Of a stretch of DNA of 64,000 nucleotides, positions 52,801 to 60,390 are shown piece by piece; the stretch's first letter is position 1, and every line of letters starts with the position of its first letter. The stretch comes from Hymenobacter telluris (lineage in GTDB: Bacteria; Bacteroidota; Bacteroidia; Cytophagales; Hymenobacteraceae), in NCBI RefSeq assembly GCF_017313265.1, contig NZ_JAFLQZ010000011.1, forward strand, positions 62,001-126,000, in the 5' to 3' direction. The notes under the pieces were generated by a model. The model was not told the DNA's origin. It was given only the letters and a program-made list of their open reading frames with translations, and ran no database searches. Position numbers and translations under genes: made by a program.

Positions 52801-53916
52801 GAGAGCCCCACTGCACGAAGCGCCCGAAAATAACCGCACCTGGCCGGCGGCGGCTCCCGCCACGGTAATGGTGGCGCTGGTGCTGGCGCCACCCGTGGCC
52901 GGCGTCGTGAACTGATACCACACATCCAGCGGGCTACTGTCGAGGGCGCAGCCAGGGTTGCTGTAGCCGTTGGGTGTGGTGTTGCTGGCCCCGAAGGTGG
53001 TGCCGTTGGTGGGAGTGCACGCACTGGTAATAGGCAGTGTAATGGCGCCGCAAGGGTCGTCGTTGAGCAGTGGTACCGTAAAGCTGAAAAACGGCGACTG
53101 AAGCGTAGTCCCGCCGCATTCCGTCCGCACCGACACAAAATACGTGGTGCCCGGCGTCAGGCCCGCAAACAGGGTAGGTGAAGTGGCATTCGGAATGGTT
53201 TGGGTGCCACCCGCACCACCGTTCAGCGTGGCCGTGAACGTGGTATTGCCCGGCCCCGCCGTAAACGACACTGCCGCCGAGGTACCCGTTGGGAACGTTA
53301 CGCCCAGGATGGCCGGAGCACCGCAGGCCGGCGGATCGGTGATGCAGATAGTAAACTGGCCCTGCGCATCATTAGAGGAATAGCCGGCCACTTGCACATA
53401 ATACGTGGTGCTGGGCTGCAAGGCCCCCGTAACCAGGCGCGGCGCCGCCGTATTGTTGGCGTTGGAAGAAGTACAGCTGATTTGAGTGAATACTCCCGTG
53501 CACGAGGGCGCCGAAAACAGCCGCAGCAACCCCGCCGGATTGCCCGTTACGGTAATGGTAGCCCCCGCGCTGGCGCTGCCGGTAGCTGCCGTTGTGAAGC
53601 TATACCATACATCCTTGGGCGCGGTGTTATTGAATGCGCCGCAGGTGTTGGCAATGGTGCCATTCACGGTGGTAGTGGTGGCTCCAGCGTTGGTGCCCAC
53701 TGTGGGTACCGTGCACAGGCTGCCGTTGAGCGTGAGTGGTACCGCACCGCAGGGGTTGTCGTTGGCTGGCGCCTGCGCGTAAGTGGTCAGGCTAATAAAC
53801 AAACTGGCCAGCAGCCAACAGATTGCCCAAGCCGTTCGGTGGATTGAAGTTGTGTTGCTTGCCCATTGCTGCAATAACCAGGCAAGCCGCCTCGTGAAAG
53901 GTAGAAGTGTAAGCAT
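49891..53916 (-). CDS. Large Fn3-repeat surface protein with T9SS sorting domain
   Basis: A 1341-residue exported protein. After a signal peptide (WAICWLLASLFISLTTYAQ) come four PPC-like beta domains (each starting NDNPCGA/NDDCAGA, with DVWYSFTT and ending FTICITDPPAC-like) interleaved with Fn3 domains, then four Fn3 domains in a row: seven Fn3 in total. The last four are very similar to one another (SYTVTYTPQGGTATTVTPAP recurs), which suggests recent duplication. A type A T9SS signal starts LIGLYPNPAQQVF. No enzyme domain is present; an adhesin or matrix role is inferred. Confidence 0.92.
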   Translation of the reverse strand: MLTLLPFTRRLAWLLQQWASNTTSIHRTAWAICWLLASLFISLTTYAQAPANDNPCGAVPLTLNGSLCTVPTVGTNAGATTTTVNGTIANTCGAFNNTAPKDVWYSFTTAATGSASAGATITVTGNPAGLLRLFSAPSCTGVFTQISCTSSNANNTAAPRLVTGALQPSTTYYVQVAGYSSNDAQGQFTICITDPPACGAPAILGVTFPTGTSAAVSFTAGPGNTTFTATLNGGAGGTQTIPNATSPTLFAGLTPGTTYFVSVRTECGGTTLQSPFFSFTVPLLNDDPCGAITLPITSACTPTNGTTFGASNTTPNGYSNPGCALDSSPLDVWYQFTTPATGGASTSATITVAGAAAGQVRLFSGASCSGALTQIGCSQSANGPALPLSATTLTPNTTYYVMVAGQNDNSIRGPFTICVTGAAACPDPTNLAIAGLSTTSASLSFTPSGNATSYNVTFTPQGGGPTTTLTATGSPVTLSGLTSGVTYTVTLQSVCPAGVGSVLTRTFTASSAAPANDNCAGSTPISSVGIGTCGALVTGNTLGATTSAGVPAPGCAGFNNSSDVWYSIVVPASGTLQVETGPATGSPLTDTGLALYSGSCGTLTLLGCDDDSSPNGNFSLLRRTGLTPGSTVYARVWPFGQFAGGAFTICAQTDVVCPNVTNVAINNVTSTSASLAFTPVAGTSVSSYTVTYTAQGGTVSVVTPNSTTSPVNFTGLTPSTVYTVTIQSNCTAGQGLPLALTFTTLAPAPANDDCAGATALTVSTTCAPVTSTTVGATASATPVPAPTCGNGVVNDVWFTLVVPANGVVQVSTGAVTGSSVTDTGLQLYSGTCGALTSVGCNDNFGTGNFSQVRATNLTPGSTIYARAWQIGGGTPGQFTLCAVTDPPCPAPTNLTVTAITTTTASVAFTPPTAGTSYTVTYTPQGGTATTVTPAPTASPVTLSGLTPGTTYTVSVVSNCAPGETSAPATTTFTTTACLPPVNLAASNITTTSASISFGVGNGTSYTVTYTAQGGTAQTVTPNPTASPVVLTGLTPATTYTVSIVSSCAPGQTSPAATVSFTTLALPPCNPVTNLTATAITTTSASLTFTPASAGTSYTVTYTPQGGTATTVTPAPTSSPVALAGLTPATLYTVSIVSNCGAGQTSAAATTTFTTLALPVCPPVTNVAVSSITATSASVSFTPGAGNTSYTVTYTPQNGTAQTVTPAPTASPVVLSGLLANTAYTVRVTSNCTGGTTSVPTANVAFSTLVASTRQVALAKLIGLYPNPAQQVFWLDIPASLTRKTVSTTLYNTLGQQVMQRTLAAAAGGVKTSFEVATLPRGVYSLHLTTTEGVLIKRLVVE

Positions 53917-54228
53917 GCGGTAATAGGTTGGAAAAGGAAGGAATGGATGGATAGGTGCCTGCTACGAAAGCAGTGCAGGACAATGTAAAAATTAAATTAT
54001 AATAATTTGCTATATAACATATGCCAGTGTGCTGCTCTCGGGGTCAAGGCGTTAAATACTAGATTTACAGTGAGTTATCTAGTAATGTTGCTTCCGTATT
54101 TTCAAGATAGTACCTACCGCAATACCTTGTCACTTCAGGCGCGCAGCTGGAAAGCTGGGAACAAGGCCGCCGGTCCGCCCGTTGAATAATAGGCCCCGTT
54201 ACATCATTTTGCCCGGCCTAATTTGCTT
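53917..54228. other. AT-rich gap upstream of the adhesin gene
   Basis: A 312-bp stretch between the divergent adhesin and a small hypothetical gene. The first part is AT-rich and must hold the adhesin promoter; I found no exact -7 box, repeat or RNA. Confidence 0.4.
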
Positions 54229-54621
54229 ATGCCTCGTTCTATTTCCCTGCTTATATTGTCGCAGTGGCGCCTTGCATGGGTGCTGGCGGCTCTGCTGTGG
54301 GCGGTAGAACTGAGGCCGTCAGCTGCGGTAACACAACCTGTTGCGGGCGGTACTTTCCTGCACGTAGGTAGCAGCCACCCCCACAATCCCCGAATAGCGC
54401 TACTGCCCGAGCAAAGCACTTTCAACCGGGAGGCCGTTGCTCCTTTGGGGGCGGATACCGGTAGCTGGCTGCCACTTGGAACGGCCTTGCTGCCAAGCCT
54501 GAACTGGGAACTTCCTAAGTTGCTTGTGTGGCCCACGCACCGGCGTGCGCGCTGCGGAACGCTGCCAGCTATATGCCGGCAGCGGTTGCTGCTAATTTCC
54601 GTACTACCGAATGCTCCTTAG
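54229..54621 (+). CDS. Possible small exported hypothetical protein
   Basis: A 130-residue frame beginning with a hydrophobic segment that could be a signal peptide (WRLAWVLAALLWAVELRPSAA). The rest is Leu/Pro/Arg-rich with little predicted structure (HVGSSHPHNPRIALLPEQS), and the end (RRARCGTLPAICRQRLLL) is not clearly protein-like. A box TAATTTG, one base short of the -7 consensus, lies just before the ATG. It may be a real small secreted protein or a chance frame. Confidence 0.4.
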   Translation: MPRSISLLILSQWRLAWVLAALLWAVELRPSAAVTQPVAGGTFLHVGSSHPHNPRIALLPEQSTFNREAVAPLGADTGSWLPLGTALLPSLNWELPKLLVWPTHRRARCGTLPAICRQRLLLISVLPNAP

Positions 54622-54783
54622 CTATTCGGTTTGAACGTGCATTATGCGCCATAGCCAATGCCATAATGCGCCCATGTCGGATAGTGGCGTATTTCCTTGC
54701 TAACCTGCTGCTTGCTGCCTTTTGCCGCCGTGCCACTAGCGCAGCCAGAAAATACTTGCGCAAGCAGCAAACCTACTGTATTC

Positions 54784-55767
54784 ATGCTTCTTCAACAGTC
54801 TATGCTTCAGCGCCTACGAGAGTTGACCCGTACAAGCACCTTGCTTTCTTCCCCACTACCAACCGCTGCTGTTGCCGCCGCGGTAGATGCCCCGGCGCAG
54901 TCCAATGACCGAGAATTGGGCCGCTATTTCCGGCAGGCCATTTTTATTATTCTAGGCATTCTGTCGGCAGCGCTAGGCTTGAAAGGCTTCCTGCTACCCA
55001 ACGAGTTTATCGATGGGGGAGTAACGGGTATCTCGCTGCTTACCAGTCAGCTAACGGGTATTTCGCTGTCGTTGCTGATTGTGGTTATCAACATCCCGTT
55101 TGTGGTGCTGGGCTACTATCAAATGGGACGCGGCTTCGCTCTCAAAACCCTGATTGCTATTATCGGGCTGGCACTTACCCTGTTGGTGGTTTCGTTCCCA
55201 ACCCTCACCCAGGATAAGCTGCTGATTGCCGTTTTCGGCGGGTTCTTCCTTGGCGCCGGTATCGGCCTAACGGTGCGCGGCGGCGCGGTGCTCGACGGTA
55301 CGGAGGTGCTGGCCGTGTACTTGAGCAAAAAAACTGCCCTTTCCGTCGGCGACGTTATTCTGCTCATCAACCTAGTGATTTTCGGGGCGGCGGCTTACTT
55401 GCTGTCTATCGAAACGGCGTTGTACTCCATTCTGGCCTACCTGTCGGCGGCTAAAACTATCGACTTCATCATCGAAGGCATTGAAGAGTACACCGGCGTT
55501 ACCATCGTGTCGGCGCAGAGCGAGCTAATCCGGCAGATGCTCACCGAAAAGCTCGGGCGCGGTGCCACCGTGTACGCGGGCAAGCGCGGGTACGGCTCCC
55601 ACGGCCACCAGCGCGCCGCCATCGACATTATTTTCACCGTGACTACCCGCCTGGAAGTCACACAGTTGAAAACCGAAATCGAAAAGATTGACCCCCAGGC
55701 CTTTGTGGTTATGCACAGTGTGCGCGAAACCAAAGGCGGTATGGTGAAAAAACGGCCCCTGCACTAA
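54784..55767 (+). CDS. YitT-family membrane protein (DUF161/DUF2179)
   Basis: A 327-residue inner-membrane protein. After an N-terminal Ala-rich tail it has about five helices with the YitT signature (GFLLPNEFIDGGVTGISLL; later GAGIGLTVRGGAVLDGTEVLA). The C-terminal DUF2179 domain (GVTIVSAQSELIRQMLTEK; VTQLKTEIEKIDPQAFVV) is a ferredoxin-like cytoplasmic module. Function not established. The ATG at 54784 is chosen; the frame extends upstream into non-protein-like sequence. Confidence 0.88.
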   Translation: MLLQQSMLQRLRELTRTSTLLSSPLPTAAVAAAVDAPAQSNDRELGRYFRQAIFIILGILSAALGLKGFLLPNEFIDGGVTGISLLTSQLTGISLSLLIVVINIPFVVLGYYQMGRGFALKTLIAIIGLALTLLVVSFPTLTQDKLLIAVFGGFFLGAGIGLTVRGGAVLDGTEVLAVYLSKKTALSVGDVILLINLVIFGAAAYLLSIETALYSILAYLSAAKTIDFIIEGIEEYTGVTIVSAQSELIRQMLTEKLGRGATVYAGKRGYGSHGHQRAAIDIIFTVTTRLEVTQLKTEIEKIDPQAFVVMHSVRETKGGMVKKRPLH

Positions 55768-55925
55768 CTGCACCCCTTGGCTGCATAATGCTGCAACTCT
55801 GATAAGCTGTTTCAGTGAAGTAATTCGCTGGGGCAGCTTATTTTTCTATGCCCCATCTTGCCACTAAAGCATTCAGGCTCCGGCAACAGGCTAAGTCGGA
55901 GCCACTTCAGTAGCTTCGCTAGTCT

Positions 55926-57518
55926 ATGCACAACATCGAACTCATCATTGCCCTGCTGGCAGTAGTCACCATTCTGGCCGAGGTAGCCGACCGGCTGCGG
56001 CTGCCGTACCCGGTGCTGCTGGTGCTGGTGGGTATGGGGCTCGGGCTGGCTCCCGGCCTGCCTCGCGTGGCCCTGGCCCCCGACCTCGTGTTCCTGATTT
56101 TCCTGCCGCCACTGTTGTATTCGGCCGCGTGGGGCACTTCCTGGCCCGACTTCAAAGCGGCCCGGCGCCCTATTGGCCTGCTGGCTTTGGGGTGCGTGCT
56201 GTTCACCACCTGCTTGGTAGCAGTGGTGGCCCACGCCCTGATACCGGGTTTCAGTTGGCCGGTGGCGTTTCTGCTGGGGGCCATTATCTCGCCGCCCGAT
56301 GCCGTAGCTGCCACCAGTGCCACCAAGGGGCTGGGGTTGCCGCGCCGGGTGGTTACTATTCTGGAAGGGGAGAGCCTTGTCAATGATGCTTCGGGGCTGA
56401 TTGCCTACCGCTACGCACTAGTGGCGGTGCTCACCGGAAACTTTGTGCTGTGGCAGGCGGGCCTGCAAATGGTGTGGGCGGCTGCGGCCGGAGCAGCTAT
56501 TGGGCTGGCCGTTGGTTGGCTGGTGTTTCGGGTGCATCTGCTCACCCGCAATGCCATCGTCGATACCAGCCTAACCTTCCTGACGCCCTATCTGGCCTAC
56601 CTAACAGCCGAAGAAATCCATGTGTCTGGCGTGCTGGCTGTGGTGGCGGCGGGGCTGTTTCTCACGCGGCGGTCGGCCCTCATCTTCGAGCACCAGTCCC
56701 GGCTGCAAACCTACGCCGTCTGGAATACCATTGTGTTGTTGCTCAATGGCTTGGTCTTTATTCTGATTGGTTTAGAACTGCCCGTTATCCTGGCCGATAC
56801 CGATAGGCAGTCGTTGTGGATGGCCCTCGGCTACAGCTTGGTTATTAGCCTGACCGTCATAATCGGCCGGCTGCTGTGGGTGTATCCGGGTACGTATCTG
56901 CCGCGCTGGCTAAGCGGCAGCATTCGGGAGCGGGAGCCTGCGCCTGCGTTGCCGCTGGTTACGGTAATTGCTTGGACCGGAATGCGCGGCGTGGTGTCGT
57001 TGGCGGCGGCGCTGGCCCTGCCGCTCACGCTCAGCCCCGGCGTCCCGTTTCCACACCGCAACCTGATTCTGTTCATCACCTTCGTCGTGATTTTCTGCAC
57101 GCTGGTAGGGCAGGCCTTAAGTTTAGCCCCCCTGATCCGCTGGCTTGGCATTGCACCCGACAACAGCCTGGAGCACGAAGAAGTGGAAGTGCGGATGCTG
57201 CTAGCCACCCAAACCGCCGCCTACCTGGCCAGCCCCGATGGCAGCCGCCAGGCCCCCGCCGACGTGCTAGCCCGCATGCGCACCCGCTACGAAATTCGGT
57301 TGGAGCGTTTGCGCAACCGGGCGTCAGGCGTGCGCGCCAGCCTCCTCGATGAAAAGCCGATTTCTCAGTTTCAGCAGTTGCAAGAAACCGTAATTCGGTT
57401 CGAGCGGCGGGTATTGGAGCAGCTGCGGCATGAAGAGAAAACCAGCGAAGAAGTGCTCCGCAAAATTGAGAACGAGCTAGACCTCGAAGAGTCACGGCTG
57501 GCCTCCGATAAGGCGTAG
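55926..57518 (+). CDS. Na+/H+ antiporter (CPA1, NhaP-like)
   Basis: A 530-residue monovalent cation/proton antiporter with about twelve helices. The ion-binding region is visible as GAIISPPDAVAATSATKG followed by GESLVNDASGLIAYR, containing the Asn-Asp pair of CPA1 members. The C-terminal 110 residues are cytoplasmic and helical, rich in Glu, Arg and Leu (RFERRVLEQLRHEEKTSEE), a likely regulatory tail. It follows the YitT gene by about 160 bp and ends before two tRNA genes. Confidence 0.92.
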   Translation: MHNIELIIALLAVVTILAEVADRLRLPYPVLLVLVGMGLGLAPGLPRVALAPDLVFLIFLPPLLYSAAWGTSWPDFKAARRPIGLLALGCVLFTTCLVAVVAHALIPGFSWPVAFLLGAIISPPDAVAATSATKGLGLPRRVVTILEGESLVNDASGLIAYRYALVAVLTGNFVLWQAGLQMVWAAAAGAAIGLAVGWLVFRVHLLTRNAIVDTSLTFLTPYLAYLTAEEIHVSGVLAVVAAGLFLTRRSALIFEHQSRLQTYAVWNTIVLLLNGLVFILIGLELPVILADTDRQSLWMALGYSLVISLTVIIGRLLWVYPGTYLPRWLSGSIREREPAPALPLVTVIAWTGMRGVVSLAAALALPLTLSPGVPFPHRNLILFITFVVIFCTLVGQALSLAPLIRWLGIAPDNSLEHEEVEVRMLLATQTAAYLASPDGSRQAPADVLARMRTRYEIRLERLRNRASGVRASLLDEKPISQFQQLQETVIRFERRVLEQLRHEEKTSEEVLRKIENELDLEESRLASDKA

Positions 57519-57637
57519 GTGCTGGTTGCTGTAGCTTAAAACGTATCCTGGCTTACAAGCTGAAGTCCTCGCCACAGTGGCAAGCCTAACTCAACTACAA
57601 TCAGCGCAACTGTACTTCGCTTGCTGCCTGATATAAA

Positions 57638-57677
57638 GCAAAAACGCCAACCAACTAACTGTTCGGCAGGCGTTTGC
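57638..57677 (-). terminator. Terminator after tRNA-Pro(CGG)
   Basis: Stem AAACGCC / GGCGTTT (outer GCAAA bases offset by two) with a 20-nt loop, 16 bp beyond the tRNA 3' end. Confidence 0.55.
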
Positions 57678-57692
57678 AAGTGAAATAGAAAG

Positions 57693-57766
57693 TCGGGGTG
57701 GCAGGATTCGAACCTACGGCCTCGTCGTCCCGAACGACGCGCGCTACCGGGCTGCGCTACACCCCG
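57693..57766 (-). tRNA. tRNA-Pro (CGG)
   Basis: A 74-nt cloverleaf with acceptor CGGGGTG/CACCCCG, anticodon loop TTCGGGA (CGG) on a CGTCG/CGACG stem, and T-loop TTCGAAT. Discriminator A; CCA is not encoded. It is closely related to the neighbouring tRNA-Pro(GGG). Confidence 0.95.
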
Positions 57767-57806
57767 AGAGCGGCCCTGCGCAACTGCTAACCAGATGGAA
57801 AGGGCC

Positions 57807-57842
57807 GAAAAAAGCCTCCGGGTGGGGTTCCCAGAGGCTTTT
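57807..57842 (-). terminator. Terminator between the two tRNA-Pro genes
   Basis: Stem AAAAGCCTC / GAGGCTTTT with a 15-nt loop that can pair further (GGG with CCC). Confidence 0.75.
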
Positions 57843-57860
57843 CAACAAGAAATTCTTCAG

Positions 57861-57934
57861 TCGGAGTGGCAGGATTCGAACCTACGACCTCCAGCACCCC
57901 ATGCTGGCGCGATACCAGGCTACGCTACACCCCG
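57861..57934 (-). tRNA. tRNA-Pro (GGG)
   Basis: A 74-nt cloverleaf with acceptor CGGGGTG/CACTCCG (a G-T wobble at 4:69), anticodon loop ATGGGGT (GGG) on a CCAGC/GCTGG stem and T-loop TTCGAAT. CCA is not encoded. Confidence 0.95.
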
Positions 57935-57947
57935 AGGAATTATGCCA

Positions 57948-57955
57948 CAAAGGTA
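57948..57955 (-). promoter_or_regulatory. tRNA-Pro(GGG) promoter -7 box
   Basis: Minus strand TACCTTTG, an exact TAnnTTTG match, 14 bp upstream of the tRNA. Confidence 0.65.
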
Positions 57956-58495
57956 ATTGAGAATTTGGATGTAGCGCAATTTACCCGCAATAAAATTACT
58001 GGCGTGAAAACCCACACGAACGGGATACAGCCCGTTTTTCAATTCATTGCCCGGCCTGCTCACGGCAAGTTGCCTCATTGTCTGCTGCTTGGCTTTACGC
58101 GTAGCTGTTGCCCCAACGTTCCGGCTGCTGGGAGTTGTAGCTGAAATTTCAATGCTTCCGATTCGTATTTCAATGGCTCTAGCGCATTGTAGCAGGAGAG
58201 TAGCCGTGGCAGTTTCATTAAAACAACCAAGCCAAACATGAACCGCGCTACTTCCGAGCAACACTATTTTTTTAGTTTGTCTATCGGGCTTAGTGCTAAG
58301 CTTTTTGGAGTACAATTCGCTGCTTAGCCTATCAGGCGCTCTGCTGCATTTCGGCCGCTAATCAGGCCACGCATATTGGCTCAGGTATTTAGCTGCGCCG
58401 CCGAATTGCGTTTTATAGTAGCAAACTGTGATTATGATAATCAGTAGAAGATATTGGCTATTAGCACTTTCAGAGGAATTATGATTGGAGAGGCG
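57956..58495. other. Gene-free AT-rich region
   Basis: About 540 bp without a credible gene. One minus-strand frame runs through the tRNA-Pro(GGG) gene and has no protein-like features. I see no repeat or RNA motif. Confidence 0.45.
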
Positions 58496-58503
58496 TATAT
58501 TTG
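58496..58503 (+). promoter_or_regulatory. Promoter -7 box for the Lys/Ala/Pro-rich secreted protein
   Basis: TATATTTG, an exact TAnnTTTG match, about 50 bp before the start codon. Confidence 0.6.
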
Positions 58504-58552
58504 ATTAATTTTACAAGAAATCTGGGTAGCTCACGTTGTCGTAGGTATGCAT

Positions 58553-59086
58553 ATGAAATCTGTACTTTCTCTTGTTTTTCTGCTTCTGACTTTGGTGCTG
58601 GTTGAACCTGTGCGGGCTCAAACCAAGGGTGCTGCACCTAAGCCTGCCGCCAAAGCCCCGGTGAAAGCGGCCGTGCCCGCCGCCAAGAAGCCCGCCCCGG
58701 CTACCGCAGCCAAACCAGCTGCACCAGCAGTTGCCAAGCCGGCCGCAACTGCCCCGAAGCCAGCCGCTGCTACGGCTGCGGCCCCTGCCGCCCCCGTAGC
58801 CCTCGTCACCGACAAAATGGTGGTGCCAGCCGTCAATACCTCGTTGCTGAAAGTGCAGGCCAGCGCCAACCCCATAACGGGCCGGCTTACGGTGCGCACC
58901 AACTCCCCCAACCCTACCCGCGTGGAAATCAATGGCCCCGATGGCCGTCCGGTTATCACCCGCGACCTAATCAGCAGCTCCGAAACGGCCGTGCTCGATG
59001 TCAGTCACCTGCCGCCCGGTGCTTATATCGTGCAGTGTACCTCTGGGGAGCGGCGCGGGATAAAGCGCGTAATGGTAGGTCAATAA
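58553..59086 (+). CDS. Secreted Lys/Ala/Pro-rich protein with sorting-domain-like C-terminus
   Basis: A 177-residue protein with three parts: a signal peptide (VLSLVFLLLTLVLVEPVRAQ), a long Ala/Pro/Lys-rich linker (AAPKPAAKAPVKAAVPAAKK and similar), and about 80 C-terminal residues that resemble a T9SS CTD fold (RVEINGPDGRPVITRDL; LPPGAYIVQCTSGERRGIKR). The usual YPNP opening is absent; the corresponding place reads KVQASANPITGRL. The linker matches the one in the PA14/lectin protein at the left end. Function unknown. ATG at 58553 preferred to the one two codons earlier. Confidence 0.75.
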   Translation: MKSVLSLVFLLLTLVLVEPVRAQTKGAAPKPAAKAPVKAAVPAAKKPAPATAAKPAAPAVAKPAATAPKPAAATAAAPAAPVALVTDKMVVPAVNTSLLKVQASANPITGRLTVRTNSPNPTRVEINGPDGRPVITRDLISSSETAVLDVSHLPPGAYIVQCTSGERRGIKRVMVGQ

Positions 59087-59106
59087 TTCGCAGTCGGTAC
59101 ATTCCA

Positions 59107-59141
59107 GAACGCCCATTTGGCCTCGGCCGGATGGGCGTTTT
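59107..59141 (+). terminator. Terminator after the Lys/Ala/Pro-rich protein gene
   Basis: Stem AACGCCCAT / ATGGGCGTT with a 15-nt loop and T-run. Confidence 0.8.
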
Positions 59142-59157
59142 CATGTTTGGAGCAGTG

Positions 59158-59165
59158 TATATTTG
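59158..59165 (+). promoter_or_regulatory. Promoter -7 box directly before the FAD oxidoreductase start
   Basis: TATATTTG, an exact TAnnTTTG match, ends 5 bp before the ATG at 59171. A transcript starting at the usual distance would have almost no leader. Confidence 0.6.
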
Positions 59166-59170
59166 GTGGT

Positions 59171-60306
59171 ATGGCCACTCTACTTTCCTATTGGGAGCAC
59201 CAAACCTTCCTGCACGGCTTCGATGTAGTGATTATCGGGGCGGGACTGGTGGGACTGACGGCGGCGCTGCACACGAGGCGGCTTCGGCCCGCGGCGCGGG
59301 TCCTCGTGCTGGAGCGCGACGTGCTGCCCAACGGGGCCAGCACCAAAAATGCCGGTTTCGCCTGTTTCGGCAGTATTTCGGAGTTGCTGGAGCAGGAGGC
59401 GCGCGGCGGCACGGCGGCGCTGTTGCAAGTGGTGCGGGCCCGCTGGGAAGGCTTAGCCGAACTGCGGCAACTGGTGCCGGATGCTGTGTTGGATTATCAG
59501 CCGGTAGGCGGCTTCGAGCTATTTCGGGCCACTGAAACCGAGCTGGCCGAGCGGTGCCAGGCGGCCATTTCGTATTATAATGCGTTGCTGGCTCCTGTCA
59601 TCGGTACTAGTGCCATTTTCCGGGATGCTAGTAGCCAGCTGACCGGCCTAGGGTTTGCGGGCGTGCAAGTGATGCTGGAAAACACCGCGGAAGGCGCCTT
59701 GGATACTGGCCGGATGATGGAAGCCCTGCTGCGCCAGGCCTGGCAGGCCGGTGTTACGGTGCTGCATGGGTGCCCCGCGCTGGCGCTGGAGCCGGCCGCA
59801 AGTACGGTGCGCGTGAAAACTCCGTTGGGCACCATCGAAACCGAACAAGTGCTGCTGGCTACCAACGCCTTCAGCCGGCAGTTCTTCCCCAACCTCGATG
59901 TGCAGCCCGGCCGCGGCCAAGTGCTGGTGACGGAACCTCTGCCTGGCCTGCGCTTGCCTGGCACCTTCCACTACACAAAGGCTACTACTATTTCCGGCAG
60001 GTAGGCAACCGGGTGCTGCTCGGCGGGGGCCGCCACCTCGATTTTGCGGCCGAAGCTACTACCACTCCCGGCCTGACCCCGCTCATCCAAAACCACCTTG
60101 AACAGTTGTTGCACGAGGTAATTCTGCCCGGCCGCAACGTGCGCATCGACTACCGCTGGAGCGGCGTCATGGCCTTTGGTGCCGACTTGGAGCCGATAGT
60201 GGAGCCACTGGCACCCGGCATATTTGGGGCATTGCGCTGCAACGGGATGGGCGTGGCGCTGGGCGCGGGTATTGGCAAGCGGGTGGCAGAGTTAATGGCT
60301 GGCTAG
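59171..60306 (+). pseudogene. FAD-dependent oxidoreductase (DAO family), frameshifted
   Basis: An amine- or amino-acid-oxidase-like flavoprotein split by one missing base. The first frame carries the FAD-binding VVIIGAGLVGLTAALH and ERDVLPNGASTKNAGFACFG (typical of the DAO fold) to about 59976, where it drifts into an early stop (60004). The second frame takes over with HKGYYYFRQVGNRVLLGGGR and ends with the FAD-contact GALRCNGMGVALGAGIGKR. Adding one C after 59974 would restore about 378 residues, a normal length. It is a mutation or a sequencing error. The start ATG at 59171 is supported by the promoter box. Confidence 0.82.
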
Positions 60307-60390
60307 TTTTCGTTGTTCGGTTCGTGCTAGAAACTATTTGTTATGACCGATATGCGCCGAATAACGAAAACCAACCACGAACAACGAAAA
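60307..60390. repeat. Inverted arms of TTCGTTG words between convergent genes
   Basis: Both arms begin TTTTCGTTGTTCG immediately after a stop codon: the left arm (60307-60330) after the oxidoreductase, the right arm (60356-60390) after the ABC exporter on the other strand. Confidence 0.85.

Noticed and set aside
54528..54908. 126-residue frame overlapping the start of the YitT gene
   Set aside because: It conflicts with the well-supported YitT start and has no protein-like pattern.
57920..58315. 131-residue minus-strand frame near the tRNA-Pro genes
   Set aside because: It ends inside the tRNA-Pro(GGG) gene and crosses its promoter.
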